A stretch of 64,000 bases of DNA from assembly GCF_002699205.1 (NCBI RefSeq), contig NZ_PABT01000035.1, forward strand, positions 62,001-126,000, given 5' to 3'. This document shows, piece after piece, positions 45,199 through 56,597 of the stretch (within the stretch, counting starts at the first letter, position 1; each line of letters begins with the position of its first letter). The notes under the pieces were generated by a model, which saw nothing but the letters and a program-made list of their open reading frames with translations, did no database searches and had not been told where the DNA came from. The position numbers were made by a program, and so were the translations under genes. The stretch is from Allomuricauda sp. GTDB taxonomy: Bacteria; Bacteroidota; Bacteroidia; Flavobacteriales; Flavobacteriaceae.

Positions 45199-45651
45199 TT
45201 ATAAACTTATTGCTTCACCTCCGGCCGATTCTATGGCAGCTTTTGCGGAAGCAGTAAATTTATGTACAGATACTTTAAGTGGTGCTTTCAATTCACCATC
45301 CCCCAATATCTTTACCAAATCGTTTTTGTGGGCCAATCCGTTCTCGATGAGCGTGTCCAAGGTAACTTCTTTTTTGATCACTCCTTTATCCACCAATTCT
45401 TGAAGCTTACCCAAATTGATACCTGTGTACTCTTTCCTGTTTATGTTGGTGAAACCGAACTTGGGTACACGTCTCTGCAATGGCATCTGACCACCTTCAA
45501 AACCAATCTTTTTGGAATATCCAGATCTAGACTTGGCTCCTTTGTGTCCACGGGTGGCAGTTCCCCCTTTACCGGAACCTTCACCTCTTCCTACACGTTT
45601 TCCCTCTTTGTGCACAGCGCCATCCGCTGGTTTTAGATTATTCAAATCCAT
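45199..45651 (-). CDS. rplO: 50S ribosomal protein L15
   Basis: L15 has an extended N-terminal arm running into 23S rRNA ([40 protein letters not shown]) and a globular C-terminus ending [16 protein letters not shown]. 150 residues is normal. It sits between rpmD and secY. Confidence 0.98.
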   Translation of the reverse strand: MDLNNLKPADGAVHKEGKRVGRGEGSGKGGTATRGHKGAKSRSGYSKKIGFEGGQMPLQRRVPKFGFTNINRKEYTGINLGKLQELVDKGVIKKEVTLDTLIENGLAHKNDLVKILGDGELKAPLKVSVHKFTASAKAAIESAGGEAISL

Positions 45652-45664
45652 GTGCCTTTATATT

Positions 45665-45844
45665 TTAAGCTTCCTCTGTGGAAACCAAGTGTTTTACCTT
45701 ATTTACCATTCCAAGGATACTAGGTGTTGCCTCATGTTCAACCACCTGTCCGATCTTATGCAATCCAAGAGCCTCCAAAGTTCTTTTTTGGTTCTGTGGC
45801 TTTTTGATGCCGCTCTTTATTTGTTTAACCTTAATCTTTGACAT
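45665..45844 (-). CDS. rpmD: 50S ribosomal protein L30
   Basis: A 59-residue L30: KVKQIKSGIKKPQNQKRTL, EALGLHKIGQVVEHEATPSI and LGMVNKVKHLVSTEEA. The ferredoxin-like fold and length are typical. Too short for common length filters, but firmly placed between rpsE (13 bases) and rplO (13 bases). Confidence 0.96.
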   Translation of the reverse strand: MSKIKVKQIKSGIKKPQNQKRTLEALGLHKIGQVVEHEATPSILGMVNKVKHLVSTEEA

Positions 45845-45856
45845 AATATCCTCTAT

Positions 45857-46381
45857 TTATCCTTTAAAGACTTTTTCCAAAGAAACTCCTCTTTGTTTTG
45901 CTACGGTGTCCGCACTTCTTAATTGCAACAACGCATCAAAAGTAGCTTTTACCACATTGTGGGGATTGGAAGACCCTTGTGATTTAGACAATACATCTTG
46001 TACACCTACTGCTTCCAATACGGCCCTTACGGCTCCACCGGCGATTACTCCGGTACCGTGTGATGCAGGCTTGATATAAACCCTTGCTCCACCGAATTTC
46101 CCCTTTTGTTCATGGGGAAGTGTTCCTTTGTTCAATGGGATACGAACCAAGTTTTTCTTGGCATCCTCTATAGCTTTTGCAATAGCTGTGGCAACTTCTT
46201 TGGATTTTCCCAAACCATGTCCAACAACTCCGTTTTCATCACCAACTACAACTATGGCTGAAAAACCAAAGGCTCTACCCCCTTTTGTTACCTTGGTAAC
46301 CCGTTGCACTCCAACCAATCGGTCTTTCAACTCCAGTCCACCCGGCTTTACTGTTTCTACGTTTTTGTATTTCTGGTACAT
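45857..46381 (-). CDS. rpsE: 30S ribosomal protein S5
   Basis: S5 helps decoding accuracy and mRNA unwinding at the 30S entry. The 174 residues show the double-stranded-RNA-binding-like N domain ([40 protein letters not shown]) and the C domain ([40 protein letters not shown]). Confidence 0.98.
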   Translation of the reverse strand: MYQKYKNVETVKPGGLELKDRLVGVQRVTKVTKGGRAFGFSAIVVVGDENGVVGHGLGKSKEVATAIAKAIEDAKKNLVRIPLNKGTLPHEQKGKFGGARVYIKPASHGTGVIAGGAVRAVLEAVGVQDVLSKSQGSSNPHNVVKATFDALLQLRSADTVAKQRGVSLEKVFKG

Positions 46382-46387
46382 AGTTTA

Positions 46388-46741
46388 TTAGAATTTAAGT
46401 CCTGCTTCCCTAGCTCCCTCAGCCAATGATTTTATTCTCCCGTGATATAGGTTTCCTCCCCTATCAAAAGCCACGGCTTCCACACCAAGCTTAAGCGCTT
46501 TCTCCGCTATGGCCTTACCCACGTTGTTTGCAACTTCGGACTTTGTCCCTTTGGAGTCGACATCTTTATCTCTCGATGAAGCTGCCGCCAAAGTTACACC
46601 TTTATCGTCGTCAATCAACTGTGCGTATATTTCTTTATTGCTTCTGAACACAGACAACCTTGGTCTGGCTTCAGTTCCGAAGGATACTTTTCGAATTCTT
46701 CTTCGGATGCGTAATTTTCTTTCAGTCTTAGATAATCCCAT
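46388..46741 (-). CDS. rplR: 50S ribosomal protein L18
   Basis: L18 binds 5S rRNA in the central protuberance. 117 residues: basic N-terminus ([18 protein letters not shown]), [40 protein letters not shown] and [17 protein letters not shown]. Spacing to rplF and rpsE is 11 and 6 bases. Confidence 0.98.
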   Translation of the reverse strand: MGLSKTERKLRIRRRIRKVSFGTEARPRLSVFRSNKEIYAQLIDDDKGVTLAAASSRDKDVDSKGTKSEVANNVGKAIAEKALKLGVEAVAFDRGGNLYHGRIKSLAEGAREAGLKF

Positions 46742-46752
46742 AGTCTTAATTA

Positions 46753-47295
46753 TTAAGCTGATTTACCTGCTTTTCTTCTTAATTCCTCACCAACGAACTT
46801 GACACCTTTACCTTTGTAAGGCTCTGGCTTACGGAAACCTCTAATTTTAGCGGCTACCTGACCCACCAACTGTTTGTCGTGAGATGTTAGTTTTACGATA
46901 GGGTTTTTCCCTTTTTCGGAGATGGTCTCAATCTTTACCTCTGGAGCAATGTCCAGAACAATATTATGAGAAAATCCTAGGGCCAAATCCAATTTTTGTC
47001 CTTGGTTGCTTGCTCTATAACCAACCCCAACAAGTTCCAATTCCTTGGTCCATCCTTTGGACACACCTTCCACCATGTTATGGATAAGCGAGCGGTATAA
47101 CCCGTGCTTTGCTTTGTGTTCTTTGGAATCTGAAGGTCTTTCCAAAACAACGTTTCCGTCTTCAACCTTTATGTCAATTCCCGAAAACTCTTGTGTAAGT
47201 TCCCCCAATTTACCTTTTACAGTAACAACGGAGTCCTTTACATCTATAGTGACCCCATCAGGAATTTTGACTGGACTGTTACCTATTCTTGACAT
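46753..47295 (-). CDS. rplF: 50S ribosomal protein L6
   Basis: L6 lies by the sarcin-ricin loop at the factor-binding site. The 180 residues form two repeated domains ([20 protein letters not shown] at the N-terminus; [20 protein letters not shown] and [20 protein letters not shown] at the C-terminus). Confidence 0.98.
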   Translation of the reverse strand: MSRIGNSPVKIPDGVTIDVKDSVVTVKGKLGELTQEFSGIDIKVEDGNVVLERPSDSKEHKAKHGLYRSLIHNMVEGVSKGWTKELELVGVGYRASNQGQKLDLALGFSHNIVLDIAPEVKIETISEKGKNPIVKLTSHDKQLVGQVAAKIRGFRKPEPYKGKGVKFVGEELRRKAGKSA

Positions 47296-47314
47296 TTTTC
47301 TTCTCTTTTCTCAA

Positions 47315-47713
47315 TTAATATACGTAGCACAATACCTCACCACCTACGTTCTCTTGCTGGGCCTGCTTACTTGTCATTACTCCATGAGAAGTGGACACGA
47401 TAGCGATTCCCAGGCCATTCAACACTCTAGGCAAATCATCAGAGCTAGAATACTTACGCAGACCGGGCTTACTTACCCTCTGCAATTTTTTAATGACAGG
47501 TTCCTTGGTAAATTTATCGTACTTAAGGGCGATCTTTATATTGCCCTGTACTTTATCATCCTCGAATTTATAGCTCAAAATATATCCTTGATCGAACAAT
47601 ATTTTGGTAATCTGTTTCTTTAGATTGGAAGCGGGGATATCTACAACCCTATGACCTGCCTTACTGGCATTTCTCAATCTGGTCAAATAATCTGAAATTG
47701 GATCTGTAAGCAT
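47315..47713 (-). CDS. rpsH: 30S ribosomal protein S8
   Basis: S8 binds helix 21 of 16S rRNA and in E. coli represses the spc operon. The 132 residues show DPISDYLTRLRNASKAGHRV, RVSKPGLRKYSSSDDLPRVL and the C-terminal GIAIVSTSHGVMTSKQAQQE signature. Confidence 0.98.
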   Translation of the reverse strand: MLTDPISDYLTRLRNASKAGHRVVDIPASNLKKQITKILFDQGYILSYKFEDDKVQGNIKIALKYDKFTKEPVIKKLQRVSKPGLRKYSSSDDLPRVLNGLGIAIVSTSHGVMTSKQAQQENVGGEVLCYVY

Positions 47714-47731
47714 TTCTTTTCTTTATCTAAA

Positions 47732-48001
47732 TTACCAACTTGCCTTTTTAACTCCTGGAATCAAACCCTTATTGGCCATTTCCCTGAACATAACCCTGGA
47801 TACACCAAAAGTTCTCATGTAACCACGAGGTCTTCCTGTTAGTTTACAACGGTTTCTCATGCGAACAGGAGAAGCGTTCTTTGGCAACTTCTGCAAAGCC
47901 TCATAATCTCCCGCCTCTTTAAGAGCTTTTCTTTTCTCGGCGTATTTTTCTACCATTTTAGCCCTTTTTCTTTCACGGGCTTTCATTGATTCCTTGGCCA
48001 T
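47732..48001 (-). CDS. rpsN: 30S ribosomal protein S14 (zinc-free type)
   Basis: An 89-residue long-form S14 ([58 protein letters not shown]). Only one cysteine is present, so the CxxC zinc pairs of the short form are absent, as is usual for long S14. Its ATG follows the rplE stop by one base. Confidence 0.98.
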   Translation of the reverse strand: MAKESMKARERKRAKMVEKYAEKRKALKEAGDYEALQKLPKNASPVRMRNRCKLTGRPRGYMRTFGVSRVMFREMANKGLIPGVKKASW

Positions 48002-48002
48002 A

Positions 48003-48554
48003 CTAGTTCTTTTTAAAGGGTACCCCCAGTTGGGTTAACAATGATTTTGCTTCTTTATCAGTTTCAGCAGAGGTAACGAACGTAATGTCCATTCCGTTGA
48101 TCCTGTTGATTCTGTCTATATTGATTTCTGGAAAGATGATTTGCTCGGTAATTCCCAAATTGTAGTTACCTCTACCGTCAAAACCTGTGGCTTTGACACC
48201 GGAGAAGTCACGTACCCTAGGAAGAGCACTCGTAATCAATCGATCCAAAAACTCGTACATGCGTTCTCCCCTAAGGGTCACTTTTGCACCAATCGGCATT
48301 CCTTTTCTCAATTTGAACGTTGCAACGTCCTTTTTGGATAGGGTAGCGACCGCTTTTTGACCAGTAATGTTGGTCAATTCATCTACAGCATGATCAATTA
48401 GCTTTTTGTCAGACACAGCAGCACCGACTCCACGGCTCACTACTATTTTCTGCAATTTAGGAACTTGCATTACATTTTTGTAACCAAACTCGTCCATTAG
48501 CGCCTTGATCACGCGCTCCTTATATTCTTGCTTTAATCTTGGAATGTAACTCAT
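48003..48554 (-). CDS. rplE: 50S ribosomal protein L5
   Basis: L5 anchors 5S rRNA and contacts P-site tRNA. In 183 residues: [60 protein letters not shown] and the tail [12 protein letters not shown]. It begins two bases after rplX. Confidence 0.98.
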   Translation of the reverse strand: MSYIPRLKQEYKERVIKALMDEFGYKNVMQVPKLQKIVVSRGVGAAVSDKKLIDHAVDELTNITGQKAVATLSKKDVATFKLRKGMPIGAKVTLRGERMYEFLDRLITSALPRVRDFSGVKATGFDGRGNYNLGITEQIIFPEINIDRINRINGMDITFVTSAETDKEAKSLLTQLGVPFKKN

Positions 48555-48556
48555 GA

Positions 48557-48868
48557 CTAAATTACTTCATTGGATTTTTTGGAAATCCTTACTTTCTTTC
48601 CATCCCTTACTTCGTATCCTATTCGAGTAGTTTCACCCGATTTTGGATCGATTAAGGAAAGATTGGAAATATGTATTGGAGCTTCCTTTTTCGTTATGCC
48701 TCCTTGAGGGTTGTTTGCACTGGGCTTCTCGTGTTTGGACACCTGGTTGACGCCCTCTACGATAGCTTTGTTCTTTTCACGGTCCACGCGAAGTACTTTT
48801 CCTTCGCTGCCTTTGTGGTCTCCCGCAATGACTCTAACCGTATCCCCTGTTTTTATTTTCAACTTCAT
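48557..48868 (-). CDS. rplX: 50S ribosomal protein L24
   Basis: L24 initiates 50S assembly and lies at the tunnel exit. The KOW motif is in the first 40 residues ([40 protein letters not shown]). The frame is open up to 48913, but the conserved start MKLKIKTGD at 48868 gives the normal 103 residues and clears rplN. Confidence 0.97.
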   Translation of the reverse strand: MKLKIKTGDTVRVIAGDHKGSEGKVLRVDREKNKAIVEGVNQVSKHEKPSANNPQGGITKKEAPIHISNLSLIDPKSGETTRIGYEVRDGKKVRISKKSNEVI

Positions 48869-48884
48869 CTCTCTGATATTTCTT

Positions 48885-49253
48885 TTAAAGCACTTCAGGC
48901 GCCAATGAAACAATCTTCATGAATTGTCTGTCCCTCAACTCTCTGGCAACAGGACCAAACACACGTGTCCCCCTCATCTCCCCGGTTGGGTTCAACAACA
49001 CACATGCGTTGTCATCGAAACGAATATAAGAACCGTCCGGTCTTCTTACTTCTTTCTTGGTCCTAACAACAACCGCTGTAGAAACAGAACCTTTTTTTAC
49101 AGTACCATTTGGAGTAGCCTCTTTTACGGTAACAACAATTTTGTCACCCAACGAAGCATATCTTCTCTTTGTTCCTCCCAGTACGCGGATGGTCAAAACC
49201 TCTTTTGCACCAGTATTATCCGCAACCCTTAATCTTGATTCTTGCTGTACCAT
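48885..49253 (-). CDS. rplN: 50S ribosomal protein L14
   Basis: L14 forms an intersubunit bridge. 122 residues, highly typical: [40 protein letters not shown] and [20 protein letters not shown]. It starts two bases after rpsQ. Confidence 0.99.
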   Translation of the reverse strand: MVQQESRLRVADNTGAKEVLTIRVLGGTKRRYASLGDKIVVTVKEATPNGTVKKGSVSTAVVVRTKKEVRRPDGSYIRFDDNACVLLNPTGEMRGTRVFGPVARELRDRQFMKIVSLAPEVL

Positions 49254-49255
49254 AA

Positions 49256-49513
49256 TTATTTAGCTCTTTCTAGGATTTCTACCAACCTCCAGCATTTTGT
49301 TTTGCTCAATGGTCGTGTTTCCATTATTTTGACGGTATCACCTTCGTTGCAATCGTTCTTCTCGTCGTGGGCAACATATTTTTTGGTCTTCAGAACGAAC
49401 TTCCCGTACATAGGGTGCTTCACTCTTTTCACCTCAGAAACCACTATCGATTTCTCCATTTTGTTGCTGGTAACAACGCCTATTCTTTCTTTTCTTAAAT
49501 TTCTGTTTTCCAT
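49256..49513 (-). CDS. rpsQ: 30S ribosomal protein S17
   Basis: An OB-fold 16S rRNA binder of 85 residues: [60 protein letters not shown]. Normal length; between rpmC and rplN. Confidence 0.98.
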   Translation of the reverse strand: MENRNLRKERIGVVTSNKMEKSIVVSEVKRVKHPMYGKFVLKTKKYVAHDEKNDCNEGDTVKIMETRPLSKTKCWRLVEILERAK

Positions 49514-49526
49514 AAGGCAGAACCGA

Positions 49527-49718
49527 TTATTGTAATTCCCTTTTAGTTAATTCAGTTGCAAGTCTTGCTACCGTCCTTCTTGTCTTTCTGATCTGTAAAG
49601 GATTTTCCAAAGGAGTAACAGCGTGCGCCATTTTAAGATCAGCATGTTGTTTTTTGAACTCGGCCAATCTCTCCTTTAGCTCTTCAATTGAAAGTTCTTT
49701 TATTTCTGATTGTCTCAT
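49527..49718 (-). CDS. rpmC: 50S ribosomal protein L29
   Basis: A 63-residue two-helix protein at the tunnel exit, where SRP and trigger factor dock: [40 protein letters not shown]. The start is set at 49718 because MRQSEI is the conserved beginning; an ATG at 49730 adds only MRRK. Confidence 0.97.
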   Translation of the reverse strand: MRQSEIKELSIEELKERLAEFKKQHADLKMAHAVTPLENPLQIRKTRRTVARLATELTKRELQ

Positions 49719-49737
49719 CTTTCTTCTCAATTAAAAA

Positions 49738-50157
49738 TTAGGCGGAATAATCCCTAGCTACAACAAATTTGGTTTTAACCGGTAGTTTTTGCGCTGCCAG
49801 CCTTAAGGCTTCCTTAGCAACATCCATTGGTACACCACCGACCTCGAACATGATTCTACCAGGTTTTACCACGGCTACCCAATATTCTGGAGCACCTTTA
49901 CCTTTACCCATACGAACCTCAAGAGGTTTTTTGGTGATAGGTTTGTCCGGGAATATTTTGATCCACAATTGACCTTGTCTCTTCATGTATCTTGTCGCAG
50001 CGATACGCGCAGCCTCTATCTGACGGGAAGTAATGAAGTGCGAATCCATGGACTTGATACCGAACATTCCATTGGAAAGCTGGTGTCCTCTTTGGGAGTT
50101 CCCCTTCATACGCCCTTTCTGGGCCTTACGAAATTTTGTTCTTTTTGGCTGTAACAT
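49738..50157 (-). CDS. rplP: 50S ribosomal protein L16
   Basis: L16 organises the A-site tRNA elbow region. 139 residues: [60 protein letters not shown]. Normal length. Confidence 0.99.
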   Translation of the reverse strand: MLQPKRTKFRKAQKGRMKGNSQRGHQLSNGMFGIKSMDSHFITSRQIEAARIAATRYMKRQGQLWIKIFPDKPITKKPLEVRMGKGKGAPEYWVAVVKPGRIMFEVGGVPMDVAKEALRLAAQKLPVKTKFVVARDYSA

Positions 50158-50176
50158 TTTACCTTACTTTATCTTA

Positions 50177-50887
50177 TTACTTTCTGCGGCGGGATTTTTT
50201 GTTATCCTTACCACCTTTTCCTTGACTCTTACTCAATCCTACCAATGGGGAAAGCTCTCTTTTTCCATAAACCTCTCCTTTCATGATCCACACCTTGATT
50301 CCCAACCTACCATAAGTGGTATGGGCTTCGTGCAAGGCATAGTCCACATCCGCGCGAAAAGTGGATAATGGAATCCTTCCTTCTTTGTAAGATTCAGAAC
50401 GTGCCATTTCAGCACCGTTCAAACGTCCGGAAATCTGAATCTTGATACCTTCGGCATTCATACGCATTGCTGCCGCAATCGCCATTTTAATGGCTCTTCT
50501 GTATGAAATTCTACTTTCAATCTGTCTTGCAACACTTGCAGCTACCAAGTTTGCATCAAGCTCAGGTCTCTTAATTTCGTGGATATTGATCTGAACCTCT
50601 TTGTTGGTGATCTTCTTAAGCTCTTCCTTAAGTTTATCAACCTCCTGTCCACCTTTACCGATTATGATACCAGGTCTAGCCGTGGTAATGGTAATGGTGA
50701 TCAATTTTAAGGTTCTTTCTATAATGACCCTGGACACACTAGCTTTGGCCAAACGTGCATAAAGGTATTTTCTGATCTTATCGTCTTCAGCCAGTTTATC
50801 GCCATAATCATTTCCTCCGTACCAGTTGGATTCCCATCCTCTGATAATTCCTAAGCGATTTCCTATTGGATTGGTCTTCTGTCCCAT
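50177..50887 (-). CDS. rpsC: 30S ribosomal protein S3
   Basis: S3 lines the mRNA entry. The 236 residues have a KH domain ([20 protein letters not shown], the GxxG loop) and a C domain ([34 protein letters not shown]). A basic tail ends [11 protein letters not shown]. Confidence 0.99.
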   Translation of the reverse strand: MGQKTNPIGNRLGIIRGWESNWYGGNDYGDKLAEDDKIRKYLYARLAKASVSRVIIERTLKLITITITTARPGIIIGKGGQEVDKLKEELKKITNKEVQINIHEIKRPELDANLVAASVARQIESRISYRRAIKMAIAAAMRMNAEGIKIQISGRLNGAEMARSESYKEGRIPLSTFRADVDYALHEAHTTYGRLGIKVWIMKGEVYGKRELSPLVGLSKSQGKGGKDNKKSRRRK

Positions 50888-50896
50888 ATTATTCTT

Positions 50897-51304
50897 CTAG
50901 CTTTGAACGTTGTTATTGGCCTCCAAGATCATGGTAACATGATTGGAACGCTTTCTTATTCTATGTGCCCTACCCTGTGGAGCTGGCCTTAACCTCTTCA
51001 ACATAGTTCCCCCGTCCACACGGATTTCCTTTATGTAAAGATCGGCCGCTTCGATATCAGCTCCCTCATTTTTAGCTTCCCAGTTAGCAATTGCAGATAG
51101 CAACAACTTTTCAAGTTTTCTGGATGCTTCTTTAGGGTTGAACCTTAGGGTAGCCAATGCCATTTCAATTTGCTTACCCCTGATCAAGTCAGCGACCAAG
51201 CGCATCTTTCTTGGAGAGGTTGGGCAATTGTTAAGCTTTGCAATAGCAAGTTGCTTTCTCTCTTCTTTTAACCTTTCGGCCATTTGTCTTTTACGAACTC
51301 CCAT
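50897..51304 (-). CDS. rplV: 50S ribosomal protein L22
   Basis: L22 reaches into the exit tunnel with a long hairpin ([34 protein letters not shown]). The 135 residues carry an N-terminal extension of about 25 residues ([20 protein letters not shown]) ahead of the conserved [20 protein letters not shown]. Confidence 0.98.
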   Translation of the reverse strand: MGVRKRQMAERLKEERKQLAIAKLNNCPTSPRKMRLVADLIRGKQIEMALATLRFNPKEASRKLEKLLLSAIANWEAKNEGADIEAADLYIKEIRVDGGTMLKRLRPAPQGRAHRIRKRSNHVTMILEANNNVQS

Positions 51305-51311
51305 AGCTTAC

Positions 51312-51590
51312 TTACTTTTTACCTTTGTTTTTAGCTCCTGCATGACCTCTAAAAGATCTTGTAGGTGAAAATTCCCCAAGTTTGTGACCCACCATATTCT
51401 CAGTTATAAATACGGGGACAAATTGTCTACCGTTATGCACTGCGATGGTTTGCCCAACAAAGTCCGGCGTTATCATGGAGGCTCTAGACCACGTTTTGAT
51501 AACTGATTTTTTACCTGATTCTATATTGGCCTGGACTTTTTTCTCCAGACTAAAATGAACGTATGGTCCTTTTTTTAACGAACGTGCCAT
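51312..51590 (-). CDS. rpsS: 30S ribosomal protein S19
   Basis: S19 contacts S13 and 23S rRNA across the head. 92 residues: [60 protein letters not shown]. Normal. Confidence 0.99.
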   Translation of the reverse strand: MARSLKKGPYVHFSLEKKVQANIESGKKSVIKTWSRASMITPDFVGQTIAVHNGRQFVPVFITENMVGHKLGEFSPTRSFRGHAGAKNKGKK

Positions 51591-51601
51591 TTACTTTTCT
51601 T

Positions 51602-52426
51602 TTATTTCTTTCTACGTTCTATGATATATCTGTTGGTGTCCTTAGTCTTCGAACGAGTTCTAAATCCTTTGGCAGGAATTCCGTTCTTAGATCTAGGATG
51701 ACCTCCTGAAGCTCTACCTTCACCACCTCCCATTGGGTGATCAACAGGGTTCATAGCTACAGGTCTAGTTCTTGGTCTTCTACCCAACCATCTGCTTCGA
51801 CCCGCTTTACCGGATACCAACAATTGGTGGTCAGAGTTGGAAACAGCTCCAATGGTAGCCAAACATGAGGCCAAAACCATTCTGGTTTCCCCTGAAGGCA
51901 ATTTCATAGTCACGAACTTACCGTCTTTTGCCATCAACTGTGCAAAAGTCCCAGCACTTCGAGCCATGATCGCACCTTGACCAGGTCTCAATTCAATACA
52001 AGACACAATAGTACCCAATGGAATTTCACTCAACGGAAGCGCATTTCCAATTTCAGGTGCAGCACCAGATCCAGACATGATTGTCTGACCAACCTGCAAT
52101 CCGTTTTGGGCAACCACATATCTTTTTTCACCATCCTTGTATTCTACCAAGGCGATAAATGCAGTTCTGTTGGGGTCATATTGGATAGAAACCACAGTGG
52201 CCTCCACTCCTTGTTTATCCCTTTTGAAATCGATGATTCGATATCTCCTTTTATGACCACCACCCCTGTGACGCATGGTCATTTTTCCTTGACTGTTCCT
52301 ACCACCTGACTTTTTTAACGGAGCAAGCAAGCTTTTCTCCGGCTTATCAGTAGTAATCGCGTCAAATCCGTTTACTACTCTAAAACGCTGCCCAGGGGTT
52401 ATCGGTTTTAATTTTCTAACTGACAT
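51602..52426 (-). CDS. rplB: 50S ribosomal protein L2
   Basis: L2 is needed for subunit joining and peptidyl transfer. 274 residues: [40 protein letters not shown] and the conserved histidine loop [20 protein letters not shown]. Normal length. Confidence 0.99.
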   Translation of the reverse strand: MSVRKLKPITPGQRFRVVNGFDAITTDKPEKSLLAPLKKSGGRNSQGKMTMRHRGGGHKRRYRIIDFKRDKQGVEATVVSIQYDPNRTAFIALVEYKDGEKRYVVAQNGLQVGQTIMSGSGAAPEIGNALPLSEIPLGTIVSCIELRPGQGAIMARSAGTFAQLMAKDGKFVTMKLPSGETRMVLASCLATIGAVSNSDHQLLVSGKAGRSRWLGRRPRTRPVAMNPVDHPMGGGEGRASGGHPRSKNGIPAKGFRTRSKTKDTNRYIIERRKK

Positions 52427-52435
52427 CTCTCGTCT

Positions 52436-52726
52436 TTATAGATTACTGTAAAAATCAATAATATCACCTTCAGCCACATCAACAATTGCCTTTTTGGTAA
52501 CATTTGTCTTACCGTGCTGAATTCCGGTTTTTGTATAACGACTCTTACGCGTTGGACCATATTTCATGGTTCTCACCTTTTCAACAGAAACACCATAAGT
52601 TGCTTCTACCGCTTCCTTGATTTCCAATTTGTTGGCTTTTGGGTCAACATAGAAACCATAGCGATTGAAAAGCTCGCTGTCAGCGGTCATTTTTTCCGTA
52701 ATTATCGGTTTTATCAACACACTCAT
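52436..52726 (-). CDS. rplW: 50S ribosomal protein L23
   Basis: L23 is the docking site for trigger factor and SRP at the exit. 96 residues: SVLIKPIITEKMTADSELFN, RYGFYVDPKANKLEIKEAVE and VRTMKYGPTRKSRYTKTGIQ. Normal. Confidence 0.98.
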   Translation of the reverse strand: MSVLIKPIITEKMTADSELFNRYGFYVDPKANKLEIKEAVEATYGVSVEKVRTMKYGPTRKSRYTKTGIQHGKTNVTKKAIVDVAEGDIIDFYSNL

Positions 52727-52733
52727 GATACTT

Positions 52734-53363
52734 TTATTTCTTTAGGTTCGATTCAATTCCTTCCAAAGCGCTTTCGGTCAATACTAAACTTGTTGCGTTA
52801 ACAATTTTGTAAGTATTTAATTCTGAGCTAGTTACAACTTCGGAACGTTCCAAATTACGCGACGACAAATATACGTTATTATTTGAATCGCCCAACACAA
52901 TAAGGGACTTTTTATTTTCTATACCCAAGGAAGACAAGAAATTAACAAAGTCCTTGGTCTTTGGGGCGTCAAAACTAAAATCTTCAACAACCACTAAAGA
53001 CTTTTCTTTGGACTTTAAGCTCAAAGCAGATTTTCTAGCCAATCGCTTCATATTCTTGTTCAACTTTTGGGTGTAGTCTTTTGGTCTAGGACCAAAGATT
53101 CTACCACCACCTCTGAACACAGGTGATTTGATACTACCAGCTCTAGCAGTACCGGTACCCTTTTGTTTTTTGATCTTTCTGGTACTACCAGCGATCTCCG
53201 CTCTTTCTTTGGCTTTGTGCGTTCCTTGTCTTTGATGGGCCAAGTATTGCTTAACATCCAAATAAATAGCGTGCTCATTGGGCTCTATCGCGAAAACATC
53301 CTCAGAAAGGTCTACCTTTCTACCTGTTTCTTTTCCTTTGATATCTAAAACTGCAACCTTCAT
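52734..53363 (-). CDS. rplD: 50S ribosomal protein L4
   Basis: L4 extends a loop into the exit tunnel; in E. coli it represses the S10 operon. 209 residues: [20 protein letters not shown], the tunnel loop [20 protein letters not shown], then [20 protein letters not shown]. Its start overlaps the rplC stop by one base (TAATG), so the two are coupled. Confidence 0.99.
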   Translation of the reverse strand: MKVAVLDIKGKETGRKVDLSEDVFAIEPNEHAIYLDVKQYLAHQRQGTHKAKERAEIAGSTRKIKKQKGTGTARAGSIKSPVFRGGGRIFGPRPKDYTQKLNKNMKRLARKSALSLKSKEKSLVVVEDFSFDAPKTKDFVNFLSSLGIENKKSLIVLGDSNNNVYLSSRNLERSEVVTSSELNTYKIVNATSLVLTESALEGIESNLKK

Positions 53364-53980
53364 TACTTCTCAATTGTTACGTAAGCATTCTTATGACCTG
53401 GAACACATCCTTTAACTACCAAAAGATTTTTCTCAGGAACCACTTTCAATACTCTTAAGTTTTGAACTGTCACTCTTTCACCACCCATTCTACCGGCCAT
53501 GCGCATACCCTTCACTACTTTGGAAGGATATGATGCTGCACCAATGGAACCTGGAGCTCTCAACCTGTTGTGCTGACCGTGGGTCGCTTGACCTACTCCG
53601 CCGAAACCATGACGTTTTACAACACCCTGGAATCCTTTTCCTTTGGATGTACCAACGACATCAACAAATTCACCTTCTGTAAAAAGATCAACACCAATAG
53701 TGTCTCCCAATTTAAATTCACCTTCAAACCCTTGGAACTCGACAACTTTTTTCTTTGGAGAAGCACCTGCTTTTTTATAGTGACCTTTTTCGGCCTTGTT
53801 AGCACGTTTTTCTGCCTTGTCATCGAAACCTAGTTGAAGGGCACTGTACCCGTCCACCTCTTCGGTTCTGACTTGGGTAACCACGCATGGCCCAGCTTCC
53901 AATACGGTACATGGAATATTTTTTCCATTCTCGTCGAAAATGCTGGTCATACCGATTTTCTTACCTATTAACCCAGACAT
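53363..53980 (-). CDS. rplC: 50S ribosomal protein L3
   Basis: L3 lies near the peptidyl transferase centre. 205 residues: [60 protein letters not shown]. The 165-base gap between rpsJ and this gene is the largest structured gap in the cluster and holds a terminator-like hairpin. Confidence 0.99.
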   Translation of the reverse strand: MSGLIGKKIGMTSIFDENGKNIPCTVLEAGPCVVTQVRTEEVDGYSALQLGFDDKAEKRANKAEKGHYKKAGASPKKKVVEFQGFEGEFKLGDTIGVDLFTEGEFVDVVGTSKGKGFQGVVKRHGFGGVGQATHGQHNRLRAPGSIGAASYPSKVVKGMRMAGRMGGERVTVQNLRVLKVVPEKNLLVVKGCVPGHKNAYVTIEK

Positions 53981-54033
53981 ATTTAATTAATTAACTATTA
54001 GTTACTTTTTAAAACTTTAGCCAATTTCTTGGC

Positions 54034-54071
54034 AAAAAAATTGGGTCAAGAAAATATTCTGTTCTGACCCA
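54034..54071 (-). terminator. Terminator-like hairpin between rpsJ and rplC
   Basis: Minus strand: TGGGTCAGAA, nine-base loop, TTC(T)TGACCCA (pairing 54065-54071 with 54042-54048 plus three more pairs past a bulge), then AATTTTTTT. This has the form of an intrinsic terminator inside the operon; it may work as an attenuator. Confidence 0.6.
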
Positions 54072-54087
54072 GATTTTTTTCTTTCTC

Positions 54088-54139
54088 CCGTTTTTCCCGA
54101 ACCGTCGTTCAGGACATGTCGCTTCTGCCAAAGGCAGAA
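54088..54139 (-). promoter_or_regulatory. Additional stem-loops in the rpsJ-rplC spacer
   Basis: TTCTGCC-3-GGCAGAA is a perfect seven-pair hairpin (54123-54139). Just downstream on the minus strand CCTGAAC-GACG-GTTCGGG can pair with one G-U (about 54096-54114). Together with the terminator-like hairpin they make a compact structured leader for rplC, where L4 or another r-protein might act. Confidence 0.4.
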
Positions 54140-54145
54140 ACATCA

Positions 54146-54451
54146 TCAGACTTTGATCTCAACCTCAACGCCACTTGGAAGCTCAAGCTTCATAAGCGCA
54201 TCGATGGTTTTTGATGAAGAGCTGTAAATATCCAACAACCTCTTATACGAGCTCAATTGGAACTGCTCTCTTGATTTTTTGTTCACGTGGGGTGAACGCA
54301 AAACCGTAAATATCTTTTTGCGTGTTGGCAATGGAATCGGTCCAGTTACCACAGCACCTGTTGTTTTTACTGTCTTCACGATCTTCTCAGCAGATTTGTC
54401 CACCAAATTGTGATCGTAAGATTTCAATTTTATTCTAATTTTTTGACTCAT
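54146..54451 (-). CDS. rpsJ: 30S ribosomal protein S10
   Basis: S10 is a 30S head protein and, as NusE, a part of antitermination complexes. 101 residues: [24 protein letters not shown]-type [20 protein letters not shown] and [11 protein letters not shown]. It is 11 bases behind fusA, so in this genome it may be read with the str genes. Confidence 0.98.
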   Translation of the reverse strand: MSQKIRIKLKSYDHNLVDKSAEKIVKTVKTTGAVVTGPIPLPTRKKIFTVLRSPHVNKKSREQFQLSSYKRLLDIYSSSSKTIDALMKLELPSGVEVEIKV

Positions 54452-54462
54452 CTTGCTGAAAA

Positions 54463-56589
54463 TTAAGCGGTTACTCCTTTTGCTGCTTTAATCACTTCTT
54501 CCGCTATATTGGAAGGAGTTTCTGCATAGTGTGAAAATTCCATTGTGGATGTCGCCCGACCTGAAGACAAAGTCCTCAAGGAAGTAACATATCCGAACAT
54601 TTCTGATAGCGGCACCTCAGCCTTAACGACTTTTGAACCAGCCCTATCGGACATGTCGTTCACCTGACCTCTTCTACGGTTCAAGTCCCCAACAATATCC
54701 CCCATGTTTTCTTCCGGGGTAAGCACCTCCAATTTCATGATCGGCTCCATAATTATAGCTTTGGCTTTCTTAGCAGCTGCCTTGTATCCAAGTTTTGCAG
54801 CAAGTTCAAAAGAAAGCTGATCGGAATCTACTGGGTGGAATGAACCATCTTTCAAGGTAATCTTCATGGAATCCATTTCGAACCCGGCCAAAGGTCCATT
54901 TTTCATGGCCTCTTTGAACCCTTTCTCAACAGATGGGATAAATTCCTTAGGAATGTTACCACCTTTTATCTCATTAACGAATTCAAGTCCGGATTTACCT
55001 TCTTCCGCTGGCTCCATGGTAAACACGATATCCGCAAATTTACCACGACCACCTGTTTGCTTCTTATAGGTTTCTCTATGATCGGCCCTTCCTGTAATAG
55101 CTTCCTTATATTCTACCTGAGGTTGACCTTGGTTAACATCCACCTTAAACTCACGCTTAAGACGATCACAAATAATATCCAAGTGAAGCTCACCCATACC
55201 TGAAATGATAGTTTGACCGGATGCTTCGTCAGTTTTTACTTGGAAGGTAGGATCTTCTTCTGCCAATTTGGACAAAGCCATACCCAATTTATCAACGTCG
55301 GCTTTAGTTTTTGGTTCTACAGCGATACCGATAACGGGATCAGGGAAGTCCATACTCTCCAATACGATCGGAGCCTTTTCATCAGACATGGTATCCCCTG
55401 TCTTAATATCCTTAAATCCTACCGCAGCACCAATATCACCAGCCTCGATATAATCGATTGCATTTTGTTTATTGGAATGCATCTGGTAAATACGTGAAAT
55501 ACGCTCTTTTTTACCTGAACGATTATTCAAAATATATGAACCTGCATCCAAACGACCGGAATAGACTCTAAAGAATGCCAAACGACCTACGAAAGGATCC
55601 GTTGCAATTTTAAATGCCAAAGCGGCAAATGGTTCTTTTGGATCTGGTTTTCTTGTAACAGGCTCCCCTGTATTAGGGTCCGTACCCACAATATCATCTT
55701 TATCCAAAGGTGATGGCAAGTAACGACAAACCGCATCCAATAAAAACTGAACCCCTTTATTTTTAAAGGAAGAACCACAAATCATAGGTATAATGGCCCT
55801 ATCCATAACCGCAGCACGTAACGCGGCATGCACTTCATCCTCAGTAATGGAGTCTTCATCTTCGAAGAATTTCTCCATCAAATCTTCATCATATTCCGCA
55901 ACAGCTTCAATCAAGGCAGCTCTGTACTCCTTAACCTCATCCTTCATATCATCTGGAATATCAACGACATCAAATGTCGAACCGAAGTTCTCTTCGTGCC
56001 ATACAATAGCTCTGTTCTTCGCTAAATCAACAATGCCCTTAAAATCAGCTTCATCACCGATTGGCAATACAATTGGCACAGCATTGGAACCCAACATTTC
56101 ACGAACCTGTTTGCACACGTTCAAGAAATTGGCACCTTGACGGTCCATTTTATTAACGAATCCAATTCTAGGCACCTTATAATTATCGGCCAATCTCCAG
56201 TTGGTTTCGGATTGCGGCTCAACACCGTCAACGGCACTGAACAAGAACACCAATCCATCCAACACACGAAGGGAACGGTTTACTTCAACCGTAAAATCTA
56301 CGTGTCCGGGAGTATCGATAATATTAAAATGGTAATCTTTTGTATCTGGCAATGTTTGCGCATTCTCCATTGGGAACTTCCATGTACATGTAGTAGCCGC
56401 AGAGGTAATGGTAATACCACGCTCTTGCTCTTGCTCCATCCAGTCCATGGTAGCGGCACCATCGTGCACCTCTCCAATCTTGTGACTCACACCTGTATAG
56501 AAAAGAATACGTTCTGTAGTAGTTGTCTTTCCAGCATCAATGTGAGCTGCAATACCTATATTCCTTGTATATTTTAAATCTCTTCCCAT
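54463..56589 (-). CDS. fusA: Elongation factor G
   Basis: EF-G is the translocation GTPase. The 708 residues hold the G domain ([41 protein letters not shown]), domain II, the domain IV loop ([20 protein letters not shown]) and domain V ([20 protein letters not shown]). It lies between rpsG and rpsJ; tuf, found here in proteobacteria, is missing. Confidence 0.99.
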   Translation of the reverse strand: MGRDLKYTRNIGIAAHIDAGKTTTTERILFYTGVSHKIGEVHDGAATMDWMEQEQERGITITSAATTCTWKFPMENAQTLPDTKDYHFNIIDTPGHVDFTVEVNRSLRVLDGLVFLFSAVDGVEPQSETNWRLADNYKVPRIGFVNKMDRQGANFLNVCKQVREMLGSNAVPIVLPIGDEADFKGIVDLAKNRAIVWHEENFGSTFDVVDIPDDMKDEVKEYRAALIEAVAEYDEDLMEKFFEDEDSITEDEVHAALRAAVMDRAIIPMICGSSFKNKGVQFLLDAVCRYLPSPLDKDDIVGTDPNTGEPVTRKPDPKEPFAALAFKIATDPFVGRLAFFRVYSGRLDAGSYILNNRSGKKERISRIYQMHSNKQNAIDYIEAGDIGAAVGFKDIKTGDTMSDEKAPIVLESMDFPDPVIGIAVEPKTKADVDKLGMALSKLAEEDPTFQVKTDEASGQTIISGMGELHLDIICDRLKREFKVDVNQGQPQVEYKEAITGRADHRETYKKQTGGRGKFADIVFTMEPAEEGKSGLEFVNEIKGGNIPKEFIPSVEKGFKEAMKNGPLAGFEMDSMKITLKDGSFHPVDSDQLSFELAAKLGYKAAAKKAKAIIMEPIMKLEVLTPEENMGDIVGDLNRRRGQVNDMSDRAGSKVVKAEVPLSEMFGYVTSLRTLSSGRATSTMEFSHYAETPSNIAEEVIKAAKGVTA

Positions 56590-56597
56590 TGTTTTGA

